From Desmodesmus armatus (lineage: Eukaryota > Chlorophyta > Chlorophyceae > Sphaeropleales > Scenedesmaceae), in NCBI GenBank assembly GCA_007449985.2, contig VIIQ02000004.1, positions 806,001 to 870,000 of the forward strand: a DNA stretch of 64,000 nucleotides, in the 5' to 3' direction. Both the position numbers and the translations under genes were made by a program. Numbering within the stretch: the first letter of the stretch is position 1; the number at the start of each line of letters is the position of its first letter. The notes under the pieces are model-generated. The model had not been told where the DNA came from. It did not search any database and saw only the letters and a program-made list of their open reading frames with translations. Below, piece after piece: positions 58,401 to 64,000 of this stretch.

Positions 58401-61064
58401 ATGGTGTATGCAGCTGCTGGGCCGTTGAACGCGCCTGTGGTGCCTGCGCCTGCAGCAGCTGCAGCGCCTGCGGCCAGCAGCGGTAGCGGCAGCGGTGGTC
58501 CTGCAGCGGTTCGCAAGGGGCGCAGCAAGCGGGTGATCGACGCACCGTGAGTACCCGCGGCTCTGCATGGTTGTTGGTGTCTTTGCTTCTGCTGCATATG
58601 GGGCCAAGTATGTCACTACGTCGCCTTTTGTGTGCAATGCAATGTCAGGGCGCTTTGTGCTGCACTCGTTCAAGATTGAAAATGCAATTGACACCGCTGC
58701 CCAGGCTCTGCTGGTGTACACGTTGCTGCGCGCAGATGGTTGGACCAGCTGAAGCAGCAGCCGCAGCAGCATAACAACCTGCGTGCATCCCTGCAGGAGC
58801 AACAACTGCAGCTGCAGCAGCAGCTCAGTCAGCTCCAGCTGCCCAGCCACCACACCCTGCCACAGCAGCACAGCCAGCAGCAGTTGCATGGCACAGCGCA
58901 TGCAGCAGCAGCTGGCAGCAACCACCATACTGGGCAGCTCTGGCAGGAGACCTCACAGCTGCAGCTGGGCTCGGGTGCTACTGCAGCACATGACAGCGGC
59001 GATGGCGGCGGCAGCCTAACCCACAGGTGGGCTGCTTCTCAGCTGCTTGCAGCTGTCCCCATGTCCCGTGTGTACTTGAGGTGGTTTCTGACAGTGTTTC
59101 GTGGGCGTGAGGATTCCAGCTGGCTAGCTGGCACTGCCCATCATGCCATGAACAACGGCATTGTCACTACTGTTCAAGCTTTGTGCTGGATCCAAGTATG
59201 TGTAGCTGGCGGCTGTGTCAGCGCATGTAGCGCCCTCTTCTGATCCAGACACCAACACAGACACCTTGGTGCTCTGGATGACATGGCTGCTGGCTGACCG
59301 CTTCCGCTGTGCCGCAGGTTGTCCCAGCCCTGTATGCAGCAGGTCAGTCAAAGCGAAAGCCTGGGAGGCCAGCAGCTCACAGCGGCGCTGCAGCAGGTGC
59401 AGCACCTGCAGCAAGAGCAGCTGCGCATGTGGGCCGACTTCAAACGGCAGGCCCAGGAGATGCAGCAGCTGCTGAACGACAAGCAGGGCGTGGCAACTGA
59501 CAGGGATGCCGCGCGTGCTGAGCTGCTCAGACTGCAGGAGCTGCTGCAGCAGCAGAAGCACCTGCAGCAAGCATATGCTGGAAAGCAGCAGGAGCTCCTG
59601 GAGCTGGAGCAGCAGCAGCAGCAGCAGGGCCCGGTCAGCCAGCTGGGCAGTTTGGTGGGCATGTGCACCAGCAGCACCAGCACAGTGATGAGGGGCTCTG
59701 GAGTGGGCAGGACTGCCTGGATGCGTTTGTGGTGGAGACACAGCTGGTGGGTGCCCTCTGTGCTGGGTGCATGTGCACATGGAGTTATGCATGCACGCCG
59801 TATGGCGTGCTGCTATCAGTGAGGGGTGCGCAGCATGGGCATATGTCTGTGTAAACTGCATGCACGTCAGCAAGCATGCCAATGCTGCATGCAGGCTTCA
59901 GCCATGCCAACCAGGCCAACCAGGCCTGCCACAGCGCCCTGTGCTGCCAAGCTTCCAGAACACGATCTTGTTGTTGCCGCTGCTGCTGCTGGTGCCACTC
60001 GCAGGTGCCGATATCAGTCAACAGCATACCCGGCGGTGATGTAGATACCCAGGCGGTGTCAGATGTTTTGCCGCCATTGCAGCAGCACAGCGGTGTTGAA
60101 CCCAGCAGCAGGCCGCTTGCTGGCCAAGCCACCCACGGGCGCAACCACAAGAGCAGGTCAGCAGCAGGCTTCCGCTCACATGGGCTGCTGTAGGCACTGA
60201 GCGCTGCCAACCCCTGCATTGTCATGCTGCACAAATGCATGCGCAGCCTTTGTTGTAGCCTTACGGCTGCATGCACAGCCGCTTTTGGCCTGCTAACCAG
60301 TATGGCTAGCATCACTGGGCCATGCATGGTTCCCCACCAGGCTGTGCGCCCCAGTCCTATGGGGCTGCCTCTGTCTTGACATCGCACGATGGTGATTGTG
60401 ACCTGCAGAGTCACTGTAGGCAGCTGGCTACAGTCTCACAACGTCCCACTATGTGCACAGGGGTGTTTGAACCTTGACTGCTGTCATTGCATGCTGTTTG
60501 CCACACAGGTACAGCTCGTTCTATGGCTTGGAGGCGGAGCTGTCGTCTGCCAGTGTAGCTTCACAGTCGCGCAAGGCCCGCACTCGAGTCAGCGGGAGCT
60601 TCAGGGCCGGCGTGCTGACAGCAGCTGCTGAACACCCCAGTGTCAGCAGCTCCCTGGCGGCCAGCACAAGCTTTGTGCCCTTCACCAGCAGCATGCAGCA
60701 CAGGCAGCTGCAGGACTTGAGGGACCAGCAGCAACAGCAGCAGCAGCAGGCACATAGCTTGAGTGGTGCTTATGGGGACGCAGCTGACGGTGACACCGGT
60801 TCCCCTGATGGTGCACACAGAGGCAGTGACACCGGTTCCCCTGATGGTGCACACAGAGGCAGTGCGCGGGCAGGCGGCAGGATGCAGGGCGCTGCTGCGC
60901 TTGCAGCAGCATCAGATGCAGCAGGGAGGGGCACAAGGCGTCAGGGGGTTGGCGGGTCCGCTGGTGGCAAGCGCAGCGTTCAAGGCAGCCCGGACAGGGC
61001 GCGTGGATCTGCCAGCCCGGGCAAAGGGCGCAAGGGCGCTGCAAACAGGGGGTGGGCTCGCTGA
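55474..61064 (+). CDS. Gln-rich coiled-coil protein, possibly CSPP1/CCDC66-like
   Basis: Supported exons: 55474-55765, 56046-56491, 56689-57081, 57301-57515, 57793 to about 58078, about 58219-58546, 58736-59026, 59318-59746 and 60509-61064. Except inside the 57793-58546 block, phases agree. That block changes frame; a small intron from GT at 58079 to an acceptor at 58218 would join the halves but is unproven. The product (about 1000 residues) is dominated by Gln, Ala and Ser. Likely coiled coils are MYK-LELEQQIAEREATRRASK, RQQLQRDLEAQMAERAARAQ and LQQEQLRMWADFKRQAQEMQ. The block YK-LELEQQI..., a W-containing spacer, then GRRGGGGEPLRTMDG, recalls the 'YxxxLxxQIxEK...PWGRxGGGAPLxD' pattern of CSPP1/CCDC66 centrosome/cilium proteins. 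The C-terminus is basic (KGRKGAANRGWAR). Function is tentative. Confidence 0.62.
60792..60863 (+). repeat. 36-bp coding tandem duplication
   Basis: Two identical 36-bp units encode DTGSPDGAHRGS twice in the last exon of the Gln-rich gene. This is an in-frame duplication and recent, since the copies do not differ. Confidence 0.93.
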
Positions 61065-62294
61065 CCAGCACACCATTGGTTCATCGTATGTGCTGGCTTG
61101 CTGATTGTTAGGCCTGTACGCATGTGCACGCTACATCAAGCGCTTGCTGCTGCTGTGCATTGCTGGGAAAGTCTTGCGCCGTTGAAAGTTGCAACTTTTT
61201 GTGCGCACTGCAAAGTGTGAGAAGCATTTCCTGGCCGACATTGTGCAAATGATGTGTCATGAGAGGATGACCCTCTGTCCACTCATATTGTACTTGGCAA
61301 GCCTGCCGCACTGGCTGTGCTGATTGTGGTCTGAGGTTGCAGATCGTGTGGCACTCCTGTTGGTACCATGCAGCAACACGATGGACTGCGCAGTGCATGC
61401 TGTCATCGCCACAGTGGGGACACTTGCTGCAAGTACATGCACTGCATTCCGGGAAAGTTCCAGCACATCATAATTGTCTGACATGCATGCAGCAGCCGCA
61501 GGAAGGTGCGTTCAACACACACCCCAAGTTATAAATTCAACAGTTGAAAAGTTACACAGCAACAAACATCACTGTCGAGATGGCAGCCATGGCAGACAAT
61601 CTCTGATATCAACTGGGTAGCAAGTTTGCGTGCATGAACCCTCAAGGCAGCTGGTCACTACAGTCACTACCGTAGGGGTGGACTCACATCACCCAAGGTG
61701 ACTGCAGAGGCTCTGGTTGGGCAGCAGCTTTGTTTTGCCCAATTCAAGTTGCGCATGCGCTCAAAGGCACTCACTACTGCATGTAAAAGCAAAACAACAT
61801 GGGTTGGTGGAAAGGCGATGGGCAGCTGCGGCTGCTGCTTGCAACATTAGCGCCTTTGGCGCGAAGATGTATGGGCCTAGGTGCCCTTACAGGTCATGGC
61901 TTCACAGGAGCCAAACACACCCTGAGGAGACGCTTAGTGCTTCACCTCTTATCAAGAGGCTGGCACAGGAGTGCCAATGAAGCCAATCTGAACACTCCAC
62001 TTGGGAGTGCCACATGTAAATGTTTGTGGATGACCGCAAGAGGCCACCTCTGCAGCTGCACCACTCCCAAAACTGGAGCACATGGACCAATGGCTACGTG
62101 AGCGACACCATCAAGTACAGCTTCAAAGCACCAGCTGCATTCCTTGTCTGATGGCGCCTTCCTCCAGCACAGCCATTTTTTTGGCCAAACCAGGCATTTC
62201 GTACTGGGGCCTGCACAGGGGTGCAGCCTGCAAGCAGGTTATATTTTACTGGGCACGGCGTGGCCGCAGCTTGCTATCAGCATGACAAGACAGT
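61065..62294. other. Intergenic between convergent genes
   Basis: This holds the 3' flanks of the Gln-rich gene (plus) and the PAN-like gene (minus). No gene is recognised. Confidence 0.5.
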
Positions 62295-63704
62295 TCAGCC
62301 CTTGACGTAGGTGACTGTACCCTCGGTGTAGGTGGTGGGGCTGGCAGCCGTTTTGAGGTAGCCCCCACTGTTGCTGGTGGTTGTGAAAGCCATGCAGTTT
62401 GGGTTGGCGGTGCAGGCAGCTGCCACGTCGTTGAGGGAGCCAGACACCTCGCAGTAGGGTAGGCTCTTGCCCTGCAAGGAGGGACAGCGCTGTGTAAGCA
62501 GGGGTGCCAGATGCCATGTCACTTGCCACAGCCACAATGGCTGTCACAGGCTGTGAACACAACAGGCAAACCGTCAGCGGCTGACAGCTTGGCAAGCTAC
62601 CGAATGCATAATATGTGCCACTGCAGGGTGCGAGGCTGGCCGGCAACGGCAGCCTTTTGCCAGTATGTTGGAGCCAGAAGACACTCTTATAACACTGATG
62701 CTGTTGCCCCTGTCCAGTGGTAATGCTGACCATCACACCATTCTATGTGCTGCTGGGGTGCACCCACTGGGTGCTGAAAGTCTACGGCAGCAGACTAATC
62801 AGAGTACTCCAACAGACTGTTGCCAAAGGACAGCCTGAAACAGTCACCGTTGGACACATAGCACTGTATGACACACTGGGGCACACTGTCACACTGGGAC
62901 ACACTGTCCGGGCACTGCGCCATGCACAGGATGCGTCACCCGAGAGCTTAGAGCCAACCAACCCTTTACAGACGGGCAGGTGTCATCGCTTTGCAGCAAC
63001 AACAGAACTTTCAAACCGGGTAAGCCACCGGCAGCGGCGCACGCACCTGATAGTCCTTGGCATTGCAGTCAACATCCTTGCCAAGCACATCAGACCGACG
63101 GCGTGCGATGTAGTCACCTGCACAACATACACATGGATAGAATCGCATTACATACAGTGCATGTCACCCAGTCACGCCAGGCACTCTGCACCAAATGCAA
63201 AGGGGCCTGACCCGGTCCCGGGGGCTTTGTGCTTGGATGCTGGCTTGCAGCAAGTGGAGATCTTGTAATGCTCCTTACATGTCGTTGGGAGGTGCTCACT
63301 GAGCCTCTCAAGTTGAGACAGCATGTCAGGGCTGATCTGTGAAAGAGCCATCACAACACAGATTTTCCGAGGCCGTTTTGAAGGCGGCTTGGGAATGGCT
63401 TGCAGGGTAGTCATTACCACGTTGCTCATATGCTGCCGCAGGTGACTTGAAATTTGGAAGCTTGGCAATCTGTTGTAGCTATGGCTGGCGGACTATCACA
63501 GAACAGCACGGCTCAGGCTGAGCCGTCACACTCATCTTATGTGTTATGACACACAGTGAAGGGTGGTTGTGCAGACTCAAAGCTGGGACCCAGAGAAAGA
63601 CAGGCCTCCCCCAGTTACGCACCTTCACACTGGCTGCTGGAACGTGCCAGCGCGCTAGCACTGGGCCGGATGCCATAGTCAAGCTTGCAGTAGTGGCTGA
63701 AGCC
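62295..63704 (-). CDS. PAN/Apple-like extracellular protein, 3' part
   Basis: Three exons in phase: 63704-63623, 63117-63047 and 62471-62295 (stop TGA). They encode about 110 C-terminal residues; the 5' part lies upstream, probably beyond the window. The sequence runs GFSHYCKLDYGIRPSASALA ... CEGDYIARRRSDV ... DVDCNAKDYQGKSLPYCEV, then LNDVAAACTANPNCMAFTTT and GGYLKTA. The core 'A-A-A-C-x-x-N-P-x-C-x-A-F-T ... GYLK' is the usual centre of PAN/Apple-type folds, in which Cys pairs hold a small domain that binds protein or carbohydrate. Such modules are common in secreted and surface proteins of green algae. The domain call rests on this short motif, so partners, length and role are unknown. Confidence 0.68.
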
Positions 63705-64000
63705 CTGAACATGAGACACAGGTGCGCAAGTGAGCACCCTCTGCAGCCGTATGTGGTACCACAACTCTATCAAACATCACATGCTGACATGCATATGCTG
63801 TTCAAAGCTCCCTTGTCATTCTCCCAGTTTCGTTGCAAGTAGTTTGTGTGGCAGAAGGCAAAGAAGCAACTTCTGACGGTCAGACTAGCATGTGATGCAT
63901 GCAACAACCGCACAGCACTACCACTGGGCCGGCCCAGTGGGTGCCACCACAAGTCGTATGGCTGTGTGTTGTGCTGCTTGACGTGCTGTATAGATCAGCA
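63705..64000 (-). other. Window end, probable intron of the PAN-like gene
   Basis: A splice acceptor (TTCAG) precedes the exon at 63704, so this stretch is probably intron. No further exon could be assigned before the window ends. Confidence 0.4.

Noticed and set aside
57858..58928. 356-residue minus-strand frame rich in Leu, Cys and Ser
   Set aside because: It is an antisense shadow of CAG/GCA repeats in the Gln-rich gene. No start context, motif or exon structure supports it.
59647..59750. Alternative frame DEGLWSGQDCLDAFVVETQL in the Gln-rich gene
   Set aside because: It looks protein-like, but reaching it needs a ~20-nt intron or a frameshift. The direct frame gives the phase needed by the next exon. 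cDNA would decide.

Overview
This is nuclear DNA from a eukaryote, most likely a green alga (Chlorophyta). Every recognisable gene is cut by many short GT-AG introns. Coding exons are GC-rich, with long Ala, Gln and Ser runs. The gene set fits an alga: a plastid-type glucose transporter with a transit-peptide-like N-terminus, a cationic amino-acid permease, Acinus, an OB-fold SOSS-B-like protein, GET3 and an NHA-type antiporter. I saw no bacterial operon, CRISPR array, rRNA or tRNA. Gene models were built by hand from reading frame, splice consensus, intron phase and family similarity. Exon edges are therefore predictions, though phase agrees at nearly every junction.

Layout. 0.2-3.1 kb (+): 3' part of Acinus (split RRM plus RSB motif). 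5.3-6.1 kb (-): 144-aa OB-fold protein, head-to-head with a plastidic glucose transporter at 6.5-11.6 kb (+). Intron 6 of the transporter holds three consecutive long foldbacks. 12.7-22.1 kb (+): 12-exon amino-acid permease whose intron 5 carries a ~4-kb DNA transposon with matching inverted ends and a possible 3-bp target duplication. 25.1-28.6 kb (-): Ser/Thr kinase with a long low-complexity tail.

29.7-45.8 kb (-): a cellulase cluster. Two intact, secreted, modular GH5 genes (17 and 16 exons) each carry three Cys-rich CBM1-like modules. Between them lie a truncated, frameshifted GH5 copy duplicated from the second gene, a plus-strand relic of a pyruvate formate-lyase activating enzyme, an isolated beta-sandwich/CBM-like exon, and two diverged copies of an unrecognised segment.

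46.6-51.5 kb (-): NHA/SLC9B-type cation/proton antiporter with a long cytosolic tail. 51.8-55.0 kb (-): GET3/ArsA tail-anchored protein targeting ATPase. 55.5-61.1 kb (+), divergent from GET3: a Gln-rich coiled-coil protein with weak resemblance to CSPP1/CCDC66 centrosomal proteins. 62.3-63.7 kb (-): 3' part of a Cys-containing, probably extracellular PAN/Apple-like protein, cut by the window end.

Most genes are unrelated housekeeping or transport functions. The coherent block is the GH5 cluster, which looks like an actively duplicating family of secreted polysaccharide hydrolases. The most unusual structural features are the intronic triple hairpin and the rearranged stretch between the two cellulase genes.
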